Source: Pseudobythopirellula maris | Lineage (GTDB): Bacteria > Planctomycetota > Planctomycetia > Pirellulales > Lacipirellulaceae | Assembly: GCF_007859945.1 (NCBI RefSeq) | Contig: NZ_SJPQ01000004.1 | Location: 1-64,000 of the forward strand | Direction: 5' to 3' | DNA: 64,000 nucleotides | Shown here: one piece after another, positions 30,661 through 39,507 of the stretch | How positions within the stretch are numbered: position 1 is the first letter of the stretch | How the letters are laid out: every line of letters begins with the position of its first letter | Program-made: the position numbers and the translations under genes | The notes under the pieces: generated by a model | Databases searched by the model: none | What the model was told of the DNA's origin: nothing | The model's input: only the letters and a program-made list of their open reading frames with translations

Positions 30661-31005
30661 GTGACAGACAACCCCGCCGACAGCGCCCCGCTGCCCGCCG
30701 ACGCCTTCTCGCTGGCCGATTTCCAGCGGCTGATCCGCGGCATGTACCACGAGAAGGATGTCGCCCGCGGCGTGGACGGCACCTTCATGTGGCTCATGGA
30801 GGAGGTGGGCGAGTTGGCCTCGGCCTTGCGGGAGGGAACGCCCGAGGAGCTGCGGGGCGAGTTCGCCGATGTGCTCGCCTGGCTCACGACGATCGCCAAC
30901 GTGGCGGGGGTCGATCTCACCCAGGCGCTGCGGGAGAAGTACGGCGAGGGCTGCCCCGGCTGCGGGCGGCTCGCCTGCCTGTGTGACGACTCGGAAAAGC
31001 CCTAG
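30661..31005 (+). CDS. MazG-like nucleotide pyrophosphohydrolase
   Basis: 114 residues from the GTG at 30661. It is a single MazG-type helical domain with the metal-binding motifs MEEVGELASAL (EExxE) and GEFADVLAWL (ExxD), which hydrolyse NTPs to NMP and pyrophosphate. The C-terminal end carries CPGCGRLACLC, a four-Cys knot that could bind zinc and is not part of the canonical fold. A longer in-frame start at 30610 (TTG) is less likely. It lies 122 bp before the large membrane protein gene and is probably transcribed separately. Confidence 0.87.
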   Translation: MTDNPADSAPLPADAFSLADFQRLIRGMYHEKDVARGVDGTFMWLMEEVGELASALREGTPEELRGEFADVLAWLTTIANVAGVDLTQALREKYGEGCPGCGRLACLCDDSEKP

Positions 31006-31126
31006 ATCGTAAGGCGGCCTCTCGCGCCGCTATCGCCGGAGGAAACACGGGATAGACCGTCGACGGCCGGTCGGTCATGGGCCAGAATGGGGGCTTCCCA
31101 TCCGCCGTCCTCCTCCCCGTTCCGGG

Positions 31127-33490
31127 ATGCGTATGCCGCCCACCGCCCGTTCGCCGCACGACCTGCTCGGCCGTCTCGATCAACGACGCCCGCGCGGCTT
31201 AGTGACGATCGCTCGCGTGATCGGGTTGGTTGTTTTGGCGGCGGCGAGCTTTCTTGCGAGCGCGGCCTGCGCGGAGCCCACCATCGGCGAATGCAGGTTC
31301 GGGTTTGAAGGAGCCTACAAGCTTGGTGTGTGGACGCCCCTGAGGGTGGCGATCGACGGGGGCGAGGCGGGCCCCGACGCCCGAGCCGAGGCTTTGCGAC
31401 TGGTGGTCGCCGCGCCCGACAGCGACGGCGTCGCGACCCTCGCCACGACGCCGGGGGGCAAACCGGCGGCGGTCGAGCCGGGCCGCACGACCCACGAACT
31501 GCTCTACGTCCGCGTCGGCCGGGCCGACGCCTCGGTCGAGGTGCGGCTGATGCGGGGCGCCAAGACGATCGACCGCAAGAAGATCGGTGTCGGCGTCGCC
31601 GAGGACGATAAGAACCGGCTGCCGGCCACTCCCTCTAGCGGCCGCTTGATCCTCGAACTGGGCGGCCCCACGGCTTTGACCCAAGCGGTTATCGCCGCCC
31701 AGAGCGCGCAATCGGGCGGTGATAATGAAGGAATGCTGCATGTAGCCGTGTTGCCCTCGGGAGAACTGGTGGGCGAAGGCTTTGGGCGTTTGCCGACCGA
31801 GTGGCATGGCTACGAGGGGATTGAGACGATCGTCGTTGCCGAAGGCCCCAGCGACGACTGGCTCGCCGGCGTGGCGCCGAGCGACCCGCGGCTGGTTGCC
31901 CTCGCCCAGTGGGTCGAGATGGGTGGCCGGCTGGTGATCGCTTGCGGCGCGCGCGGGGCCGATTGGTTCGCTCCCAACGGGCCGCTATCAGACTTGGCGC
32001 CGGGCGAGTTTGCCGGCATCGAATCGATCACCACCGTGGCGCCAATCGTCCGCTACGCCGAGTCCGACGCCCCCGCGCCGATCGCCGCGGGCGAGACCGT
32101 GGCGGTCTGCCGGCTCGCCGACGTTGCGGGCCGCGTCGAGGCGCGGGCTGGCTCTGCCGCCGGGTCGTTGCCGCTTTTGGTCCGTGCGTCGCGCGGCATG
32201 GGCGAGGTGGTTTTCGTGGCGGTCAACCTTTCCTCGGGGCCTTTGAAGAACTGGCCCGGCTCGCCGCTGCTGATGGCCAAACTCGTTGGGCTCTCCGGCG
32301 AGGCGTCGAACAACGACGGCGGTTCGACGAGCGGCGCCGGATCGCTTGCCGTCGGGCAGAACGATTTGGCGGCCGTGCTGCGGCAGCGGCTCGACGCTTC
32401 GTTCACCGGTGTGAGCACCCCACCCTTCATGGCGGTGGTGGGGCTGGTGATCGCCTACCTGCTGCTGATCGGCCCGGGCGACTACTTGCTCGTCACCCGC
32501 GTGCTCAAGCGGCCCGAGGCGACTTGGATCACGTTCCCGCTGATGGTCGCGATCTGCGGGGGCGGGGCGTACTGGCTCGCCTTGTCGCTCAAGGGCGACC
32601 AGCTGCGGGTGAACCAGGTCGAGATGATCGACATCGATTGCTCGCGTGGCCTGGCGCGTGGCACGGTGTGGACGCACGTCTTCAGCCCCCGCGCCGAGCG
32701 CTACGATCTCGCCCTCAGGACGCGTACGCCTGGCGGCGACGACACGACTCCCGATGCGTCGTACTTGGCCTGGATGGGCCAGCCCGGCTACGGCCTGGGG
32801 GGCATGCTCACGCCGGCGCCCGCTGGCTCGCCGCTGGCGGCTTCTTACGCCTTCGGCCCGCGGCTGGGCGGCGTGTACGGCATGCCCGTCCAGGTGTGGT
32901 CGACCAAAACAATGCTCTCTCGTTACCTGGCGCCGATCGACCGGCTCGTCGACGGGCGTCTCTCGCAAACCGCCGATGGGCTCGTCGAGGGAGATCTCAC
33001 GAACGACACGGGGGCGCCGCTCGAAGATTGCTGGCTGCTCTACGGCGCGTGGGCCTGGCGGCTGGGCGACCTGGCCGACGGCGAGACCAAGGGGGTCGAC
33101 CTGGCCCGCGCCCCGGTCAAAGTGAACACCATGCTCCGTGAGCAGATGAACGTGACGAACGTCGGCGGCGGCGACAATTATTACTACTTTGACCACCGCC
33201 GCATGGAGGTCGAGTCGCTCGCCGCGCTGATGATGTTTGGCGAGCGTTTGACGGTGTCTGGCGGAGAGGGAGTTTCGAACGGCTACCAACGGTTCACCGA
33301 CCTGTGCCGCATGCTCGACACCGGCCGGGCGATCCTGCTGGCCCGTTGTCCCCAGGTCTGCAGCCAGTTGGTCCGCAGCGGCGGCGCCCCGGCGGCCGAC
33401 GGCGCCAAGCAGCCCGCGGCCGAGCCGCTCGCCTCGGAGCAGGACAAGAACTGGGTGTTCTGTCGGTACGTGATGCAGGTGCAGGAATAA
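31127..33490 (+). CDS. Large membrane protein of an ABC (gliding-type) system
   Basis: 787 residues. An N-terminal signal or anchor (ARVIGLVVLAAASFLASAAC) precedes an extracytoplasmic region of about 360 residues. That region contains a glutamine-amidotransferase-like strand pattern (LVALAQWVEMGGRLVIACGA) and SRGMGEVVFVAVNLSSGPL, as in GldG-like and planctomycete DUF proteins. Two membrane helices follow near residues 430-490 (MAVVGLVIAYLLLIGPGDYL; TFPLMVAICGGGAYWLALS), then a second soluble domain. The ABC ATPase starts 63 bp later on the same strand, so the pair probably works together. The exact start (31127 or 31133) is uncertain. Confidence 0.75.
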   Translation: MRMPPTARSPHDLLGRLDQRRPRGLVTIARVIGLVVLAAASFLASAACAEPTIGECRFGFEGAYKLGVWTPLRVAIDGGEAGPDARAEALRLVVAAPDSDGVATLATTPGGKPAAVEPGRTTHELLYVRVGRADASVEVRLMRGAKTIDRKKIGVGVAEDDKNRLPATPSSGRLILELGGPTALTQAVIAAQSAQSGGDNEGMLHVAVLPSGELVGEGFGRLPTEWHGYEGIETIVVAEGPSDDWLAGVAPSDPRLVALAQWVEMGGRLVIACGARGADWFAPNGPLSDLAPGEFAGIESITTVAPIVRYAESDAPAPIAAGETVAVCRLADVAGRVEARAGSAAGSLPLLVRASRGMGEVVFVAVNLSSGPLKNWPGSPLLMAKLVGLSGEASNNDGGSTSGAGSLAVGQNDLAAVLRQRLDASFTGVSTPPFMAVVGLVIAYLLLIGPGDYLLVTRVLKRPEATWITFPLMVAICGGGAYWLALSLKGDQLRVNQVEMIDIDCSRGLARGTVWTHVFSPRAERYDLALRTRTPGGDDTTPDASYLAWMGQPGYGLGGMLTPAPAGSPLAASYAFGPRLGGVYGMPVQVWSTKTMLSRYLAPIDRLVDGRLSQTADGLVEGDLTNDTGAPLEDCWLLYGAWAWRLGDLADGETKGVDLARAPVKVNTMLREQMNVTNVGGGDNYYYFDHRRMEVESLAALMMFGERLTVSGGEGVSNGYQRFTDLCRMLDTGRAILLARCPQVCSQLVRSGGAPAADGAKQPAAEPLASEQDKNWVFCRYVMQVQE

Positions 33491-33553
33491 GAACCACTTA
33501 CGGCTCGCCCCGAATCGCGATGAGCCAACGGCCAACAGCCAATAGTTAATAAA

Positions 33554-34492
33554 ATGATCGAGATCCACGGCCTCACCAAGAAGTACGGCGACCTGTTCGC
33601 CATCCGCGACATCGAGCTGGAGCTCGCCGCGGGCGACGTGTTCGGCTTTATCGGCCCCAACGGCGCGGGCAAGACGACCACGATGCGCATCCTCGCGACG
33701 CTGCTCCACCCGACCTGGGGCGAGGCGTACGTGGCCGGGCATTCGATCTACACCAAGCCCAAAGAGATCCGCCGCGTGATCGGCTACATGCCCGACTTCT
33801 TCGGCGTGTACGACGACATGAAGGTGATCGAGTACCTCGAGTTCTTCGCCGCCGCCTACCGCATCCGCGGCCCCGGGCGCAAGAAGATCTGCGACGACGT
33901 GCTCGAGCTGGTCGACCTGGGCTACAAACGAGACGCGCTCGTGACGAGCCTCAGCCGCGGCATGACCCAGCGGTTGGGCCTCGCGCGGGTGCTGCTGCAC
34001 GACCCGCAGGTGCTGCTCTTGGACGAGCCGGCGAGCGGACTCGACCCGCGCGCTCGGATCGAGATCCGCGGGCTGCTCAAGGAGCTGCGGAACATGGGCA
34101 AGACCATCATGGTTTCGAGCCACATCCTGCCGGAGCTGGCGGACATCTGCAACAAGATCGGGATCATCGAGCGTGGCGAGCTGATCGTGAACGCCGACGT
34201 GGCCGACGTGATGCGCCAGGTCCGCCAGCAGACCGTGCTGAAGATCACGGTGGCCGGTCCGATCGAGGTGGCGGCTTCGGTGCTCGAGGCAAGCCCGCTG
34301 GTCGAGTCGGTCACCCAGGCCGCTGAGCACGGCGTCGAGGTGCTCACCACCACCCTGAAAGCCGAGGCCAACGACCCGAGCCTCGTGGCCCAGGAGCTGT
34401 TCGAGGCGGGTTGCCGCCTGACGATGTTCAAGGAGGAGGAGATCAACCTCGAGACGGCGTTCATGACCCTGACGCAGGGAATCACGAGCTAG
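33554..34492 (+). CDS. ABC transporter ATP-binding protein
   Basis: 312 residues, of the NatA/gliding-type ATPase group. Walker A is GPNGAGKTTTMR, the Q-loop region is VIGYMPDFFGVYDDM, the signature is LSRGMTQRLGLARVL (variant of LSGGQ), Walker B is VLLLDEPASGLDP, and the H-loop is MVSSHILPEL. The last 70 residues are the regulatory extension common in this group. No permease gene is adjacent: 87-bp repeat DNA and a tRNA follow. The stop codon TAG at 34490-34492 overlaps the first bases of repeat copy B. Confidence 0.93.
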   Translation: MIEIHGLTKKYGDLFAIRDIELELAAGDVFGFIGPNGAGKTTTMRILATLLHPTWGEAYVAGHSIYTKPKEIRRVIGYMPDFFGVYDDMKVIEYLEFFAAAYRIRGPGRKKICDDVLELVDLGYKRDALVTSLSRGMTQRLGLARVLLHDPQVLLLDEPASGLDPRARIEIRGLLKELRNMGKTIMVSSHILPELADICNKIGIIERGELIVNADVADVMRQVRQQTVLKITVAGPIEVAASVLEASPLVESVTQAAEHGVEVLTTTLKAEANDPSLVAQELFEAGCRLTMFKEEEINLETAFMTLTQGITS

Positions 34493-34577
34493 TGCGAATC
34501 GCACAGATGCGTAGCGTGTGTGGCGGTGTGATTCGGCGTCGACAAGGCGAAAACGACGCTACGGCTACCAGTAGTGC
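34491..34577. repeat. 87-bp dispersed repeat, copy B
   Basis: About 91 percent identical to 8348-8434, ungapped. It starts inside the stop codon of the ABC ATPase gene. A shorter related stretch (GTGCGAATCGCACGCATGGG) lies at 34951-34996. Confidence 0.8.
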
Positions 34578-34746
34578 CCTCTAGGGCAGCAGAAGGGAAA
34601 GCAGGATAAATGGGATCTAGAAGGCAGGGTTTACCCGGCCGTCATCTCCTGTCCACTTTCTCCCACTCACATTTCTAAACAGCCCCTTGCTCCCAAGCCG
34701 CCAAATGCCGATACTACTGGGCCGGCCTAGTGCCGCTGGTGACCAC

Positions 34747-34819
34747 GCCCCCATCGTCTAGTGGCCCAGGACACCGCCCTCTCACGGCGGAGACAGGGGT
34801 TCGACTCCCCTTGGGGGTA
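34747..34819 (+). tRNA. tRNA-Glu (anticodon CTC)
   Basis: 73 nt cloverleaf. The acceptor stem GCCCCCA pairs with TGGGGGT (with a G-T closing pair). The anticodon stem CCGCC/GGCGG encloses the loop CTCTCAC with anticodon CTC. The T arm is GGGGTTCGACTCCCC. The discriminator is A34819 and CCA is not encoded. No other tRNA was found in the window. Confidence 0.93.
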
Positions 34820-35106
34820 CTGCGTTTTATCACGCGTAGTTTTCCACGCGTGGTCTCGTTCCGCCTTCGGTGGAACCTCGCCGTGCGGCTGCTTCCCCAC
34901 GGTTTCAACCCGCGTCTCGGGCGGGATTTCGCGTCACGCTTGCTTGTCGGGTGCGAATCGCACGCATGGGCGCGTCTATGGCGGTTTGAATCTACGCGTA
35001 TGCAGCAAGTGTCAAGCTGCGACTCTCCGAGCCGCGGTTGTCGAGGCCGTGCTCCGGCCGCACCAAGGGGCGGCTTTGCCGAATGCCCCTTCCCGAGATA
35101 GGGGGA

Positions 35107-36729
35107 TCATAGCGAGGCAAAGGCCTCGTCCCATTCTTCTGCAAGCGTCGAATCGGGTCGGTTCTCCTCCAAGCCTTCTTGCGGCCACGCTGTACGGGAC
35201 GACCGGGTTGGCCCGTGCTCTTTCTCATCACCGCCGTCGAGCCGGCGGTTCGGCTGGTCGCCGAGCAGCAGCAACTCGTTGGAACTGGCAGTGGGCGCCG
35301 CCGAGATGACATCTTCGATCGCTGCTTCAGATACTGCGTTGGAGGCAGTGTGGGCAACGCTTGTGTAGTGCGCCACGGAGACCGGGTCTGCGGATCGCTC
35401 GACGGCTGCCGAAGCCGGGGCAGTAGCGGCGGCCACGGCGGCAACCGCGGGCGGTGGCTGGTAGTCGAGCGGTGGGGCGACGTCGCCCAGATGGTCGCGC
35501 CAGACCGTGAAATCCGCCGCGTCGGCGACGCCGTTGCGGTTGCCGTCGGCGCCTGCCCCCGGCACGGCCCCCGGCCCATCGACCGTTTCCCCGAACCGCT
35601 GGATCCAGGCGTCGTAGTCGTCGCGGGTGACGACGCCGTCGCGGTCGTAGTCGCCGTCGATCAGCAGGGTCGCGGCGCCCGGCGTGCCGCCGGTCAGGTC
35701 GCTTTCACGCCAGTTGTTGGGGTCTGCCGGGTTGGCGAAGTAATCGATCACCTGGAGTGCGGCGCCGTCTCCGTCGGCGTCATCGGGCCACGAATTGGAG
35801 TCGTCATACTCGAAGCTGAGAATCACGCTGTCATCGGCGCCCACGATCGCTATTTCTTCGCCGCTGTTCGACAGCCGCCCGCTGTACTCGCCCGCGACGT
35901 TGCGGCCTGCGCCGTATCGGGCATTGAACGCCAAATGGTTTTCGACCACGACCACGGCTTCGCCCGGGGCCAAGACGCCGACGGCGCCGGTGGAGAAATC
36001 GAACTCGATGCCGTCGGTGAAGCGGACTCCCGTCAGGTCGACGGTCTGGTTGCTGGTGTTGAGCAATTCGAAGAACTCGAAGCTGTTGTCGTCGGCCCCG
36101 GGGACCAGCGCCAGCTCTTCCTGCGTGGGATCGTCGGGGTGGTAATTGATCTCGGTCACGCGCAGGTTGCCGGCGTCGGCCGGGACCACAATCGTGGCGT
36201 ATTGCCCCGTCGCCATGGCGCTCCAGGGGAAGTCGGACCCCGGCTCGACCGCACGGGCGTTGACGGTAACGTTCTCGCCGACAAGGAAGGGATCCGAGTA
36301 AACCAGCGCCGTCGGAGAGTAGCCGCCGTCCGCAGCGCGAGGGTCGGATCCGTCGAGGGTGTAGTAGATTGTCGCCCCGGGCCGATCGACGCTGAGCGTT
36401 ACCTCGGTCCCGGCATCGCCGTTGGGCGGCGAGAGCGAGGGGACCGGCGCCATTTGCTCGTCCATCCAGGCGGCGTGCTCCCGGAGCCAACCGATCATGT
36501 GGCTCACCTGGGCCTCCCAGCCGGTGAGCCCCTCTTCGCTGAAGGCGCCAACATTCAGCTTTAAATTCGGCCATCGCTCTGAGTTGCGGATCCGGGCCTC
36601 ATTGATAATCGAGGCGTGGGCGAGCACCGTCGCCTCGATGTTGGCGTCGCTCAGCACCCCGGTGCGGAGCTCGCTCCAGCGGTCGACCCACGCCTGCTCG
36701 AAGTTGGGGTCTTTGAACAGCCGGCCCCA
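35107..36729 (-). pseudogene. C-terminal part of the CotH-kinase gene, cut off by an in-frame amber codon
   Basis: Continues the reading frame of the CotH gene after TAG at 36730-36732. The codons directly after the stop read WGRLFKDPNFEQAWVDRW, exactly what follows in CotH proteins, so the frame is unbroken and only the stop separates the pieces. The first possible internal ATG is at 36657. It contains a chitobiase-type Ig segment (GATIYYTLDGSDPRAADGG), a lamin-tail-like domain (NLRVTEINYHPDDPTQEE; VVENHLAFNARYG), two dockerin-like pairs (DYDRDGVVTRDDYDAWIQ; VADAADFTVWRDHLG) and a long disordered acidic tail without PEP-CTERM. Confidence 0.85.
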
Positions 36730-38994
36730 CTACGCGAATTGGAACGGATCATCGTTGATCGGCTGCCAACTCTCGGCTAGGGGAGTCTGATAAGCGGTGT
36801 GCCCTGAGGAGCGATCGAAGTCCCACACCGGTCCGAAGGCGAGCTTGCCATCACGGCTCTTGTGCATGTGCTCGCTCAGGACCATCATGTCGACCTCGCC
36901 GGAGAAGATACGCAGCAAGTGGTGGTCGATCGCGCTCTCGACGTCGAGGAACTGGGCGTAGCCCTCGGAAGGGTCTTTCCAGTCGGGGCCGTACAGGGCG
37001 TTCTCGAAATCTTCGAAGTAGCCACGGATGTAGTCGGTCTGCGCCTGAGTCATCTCGGCGCGTTCCGGGTCGACGTGCACGAAGTGTGGGGTCCCCATCG
37101 GAGTGCCCCGGCTGGTGTGGAAGATGGCGTCTTCCTCCTGGTCGGGCCGATCGAATTTGATAATGTAGCCGCCCGTGATTTCTGATTCGGCGTTGTCAGC
37201 GGGCGTCAGTTTGTCGACCTCAACACGGCCCTCGTCGATCTTGATGTTCTCCATCAAGACGTACACGCCGCGGTACTCACCTTCGGTGATGTCGTTGCCG
37301 TTGTGGTTGACGATCACCTCCACGTAACGGGTGCGGATGGCGTAGTGGCCCATCTGTTCGCTGAGATCGTACATCACCCCGTTGCGGATCATCGCTTTGT
37401 CGAGGTGATGCGGGGCGTAGAGGATCCAATCGGAATTGGCGGGCATGCCGAGCAGCGGGGCGTTGCGGTCCTCGCCCGACTCGTCTCGCAGCTCGATCCG
37501 GAAGTTCGGCTTCACTTGGTCAAATGTGCTCGAGCCTCGGCGGTGGTACCCCATCGAGGAGGTGAACTCGGGGTCGGCCGACAGCGACGTGCGGCCGGTC
37601 TCGGCGTCGGGCTTGTAGAGCGAGAAGCTGGCGTCCTCGAAGTCGGCTCCCGGCAGGCCGCCTCCGAAGCCCTCTAGAACGATCACCGGGAGGTCCGATG
37701 TGAAGCCCCCGATCTCGGTACTGGTTTGGCTGAACGCGCCCGAGACGACATCGCCCACCTGGCCCAGCGGGCCGAAGGCGCGAGCGCGCACGTGGGTACT
37801 AAATTCGATCAGGAGCGGGCCGGGGTAAACCGGCGACGTGGCGGTGGGCACGCTGCCATCGGTGGTGTAGCGAATAGTCTCGTTGACGTGAGCCGAGGTG
37901 AGCGTCAGCTCGAACGGTTCGACAAACACCCCGCCCGGGTGGGAGAACACCACATCGCTCGCCGAGAGCTGCGTGTTGGGGGCCCCCGGGGTCGCGGCGA
38001 TCAAGTTGCCCGCCAGCTGCGGCGCGAGCAACTCGCCCGACGCCAGGCTGAGTCTGGGGACCGCGAGCAGATCGCCGTCCTCAAGGCCCATCACGTGCAG
38101 GCTCAGCACGTTGGTCCCCTCTTGCAATAGCCCGCTGTGCTGAGTGAGGGAGAAAACGGCCTCGCCGGTCGCCGCTTCTCGCGGACGCAGCTCCGTCGCC
38201 AGGGAGTCGAAACCCGGCGTTTCGGGCGCGTGGTCGCTGGCGATCTCCACGCCATTGAGGTACGCGACGAAGCCGTCGTCGTACCGCAGGCTCAGCCGGT
38301 CGAGCAACGCATCGGCCTCACTCGACTCGAAGGGGATGCGCACGTAGACCGATTGGGTTCCCGACTCCAGCGTCGTCTGTATCAAGTCCGCGTAGGAGTT
38401 CGGTATATCCTCGAAGCCGAGGCTCGCCTCCCCTGTATGCCACGCCGAGTCATCAAAGCCTTCTAACATCCAGGTCGCGTCGACCGAGTTGTCGGTAGGA
38501 ACCCAGTAGCGAACCGCGCTGTCGGGTGAAACCACTTCGGTGTGCGTGGAGTCGAAGCCGAGTCCGTGTGACCGGTTCCTGAGCTGCGCAGGGTAGTCCT
38601 CGCCGTCGGCGCCGAACTCCGACCGTATCTCCCCCTGAGGGTCGACCAGTGCGAGGTACTCGCCGTCGGCGGAAAGTGAAAAGCTAGTGTGACGGTAGCC
38701 CAAGGGGTCAACGGTGTCGGCGCCCGAGGCAAAGACCAGCAAGTAGCCGCCCGCCTCAATGGTAGTGCTTGGGAAAGACCACTTGTCGAGCTCGTCCTCG
38801 TCGTCGGTCAGGCCCCATCCCACGAGGTCGATCTCTTCGTCACCGTGGTTGTGCAGTTCGATCCAATCGGATGTGGCGCCATAGCCATCGAGCACCGCCC
38901 CCCCGTTGGAAGCCATGAACTCGGTAATCAGAGGGTTGGCTGCGAGAAAATTACGAGGTTCAAGCGTTTCGATACGAAGCTTCGTTGATTTCAT
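36730..38994 (-). CDS. CotH-kinase family surface protein, N-terminal part ending at a premature TAG
   Basis: 754 residues. The N-terminus TLEPRNFLAAN is the planctomycete LEPR-type export signal. A lamin-tail domain comes first (PLITEFMASNGGAVLDGYG; SDWIELHNHGDEEIDLVGWG), then a jelly-roll region, a chitobiase-like segment (ETIRYTTDGSVPTATSPVYP) and the CotH kinase domain: MGYHRRGSSTFDQVKPNFRI, DWILYAPHHLDKAMIRNGVM, GVYVLMENIKIDEGRVEV and the metal-site stretch FGPVWDFDRSSGHTAYQ. The frame stops at TAG 36730-36732 right after DDPFQFA, where homologues continue with an aromatic residue and WGRLF. The kinase core is intact, but the C-terminal 540 codons are cut off. Confidence 0.85.
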   Translation of the reverse strand: MKSTKLRIETLEPRNFLAANPLITEFMASNGGAVLDGYGATSDWIELHNHGDEEIDLVGWGLTDDEDELDKWSFPSTTIEAGGYLLVFASGADTVDPLGYRHTSFSLSADGEYLALVDPQGEIRSEFGADGEDYPAQLRNRSHGLGFDSTHTEVVSPDSAVRYWVPTDNSVDATWMLEGFDDSAWHTGEASLGFEDIPNSYADLIQTTLESGTQSVYVRIPFESSEADALLDRLSLRYDDGFVAYLNGVEIASDHAPETPGFDSLATELRPREAATGEAVFSLTQHSGLLQEGTNVLSLHVMGLEDGDLLAVPRLSLASGELLAPQLAGNLIAATPGAPNTQLSASDVVFSHPGGVFVEPFELTLTSAHVNETIRYTTDGSVPTATSPVYPGPLLIEFSTHVRARAFGPLGQVGDVVSGAFSQTSTEIGGFTSDLPVIVLEGFGGGLPGADFEDASFSLYKPDAETGRTSLSADPEFTSSMGYHRRGSSTFDQVKPNFRIELRDESGEDRNAPLLGMPANSDWILYAPHHLDKAMIRNGVMYDLSEQMGHYAIRTRYVEVIVNHNGNDITEGEYRGVYVLMENIKIDEGRVEVDKLTPADNAESEITGGYIIKFDRPDQEEDAIFHTSRGTPMGTPHFVHVDPERAEMTQAQTDYIRGYFEDFENALYGPDWKDPSEGYAQFLDVESAIDHHLLRIFSGEVDMMVLSEHMHKSRDGKLAFGPVWDFDRSSGHTAYQTPLAESWQPINDDPFQFA

Positions 38995-39507
38995 GATGTC
39001 GCGAGTGTGGGCGGACTGGCTCTAGGCGGTCCTGTTGGAAGGGGGGCCAATCGGCTCCTCCCCCATAATGGAAACGGCGGCAAAAACGGTCCAATGGAAT
39101 AGGAGCCTTTGTTCTAGCCTTCACGCCAAGAATCGACTGCGAATAGTTAGCGAAAACCCTACAGAAATTGGGGAATGGGTGCTTTTTGCCCAATTAGAAC
39201 TCTTGGTTTTGAAGGGATTCGTGGTCGCTCAGCTTCTCCGTAATTACCTACTGGGAACCGCAAGAGTGTGACGTGATCGTGGCGGAGTGAATCGGCTTCG
39301 ATACGGCGAAAGGCAAGCTAAGGCGGTGGGGCTTGCGCTATTGGGCATGCCTCATCAAGGCTTATCTGATCACCTAAACGGGGCGGATTTGACGGAAAAT
39401 CGAGGGGTTCCCCCAAGTGCTGCTAGCTGGGAACTAGGGTTTCGAATCAACCCGCAAAAGTGCGGGTTGCCGGGCGATCCCACTGAACAGCTGCAGAGAA
39501 CCTACCC
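38995..39507. other. Divergent intergenic region, hairpin near the ammonium sensor
   Basis: 513 bases with no gene. AT-richer around 39060-39240. A degraded relative of the 87-bp repeat may lie at 39262-39340 (GTGGCGG, GTGAATCGG and TTCGATACGGCGAAA in order). A perfect hairpin is at 39449-39468. Confidence 0.45.
39449..39468 (+). promoter_or_regulatory. Perfect 8-bp hairpin upstream of the ammonium sensor gene
   Basis: AACCCGCA (39449-39456), loop AAAG, TGCGGGTT (39461-39468), 39 bases before the ATG at 39508. It has no T tract, so an RNA leader structure or operator is more likely than a terminator. Confidence 0.5.

Noticed and set aside
31988-34504. 838-residue minus-strand frame
   Set aside because: Antisense to both the large membrane protein and the ABC ATPase; His/Arg/Val-rich shadow text.
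36722-36740. Frameshift as the cause of the CotH gene break
   Set aside because: The reading frame before and after the break is the same; only a TAG codon separates the parts.
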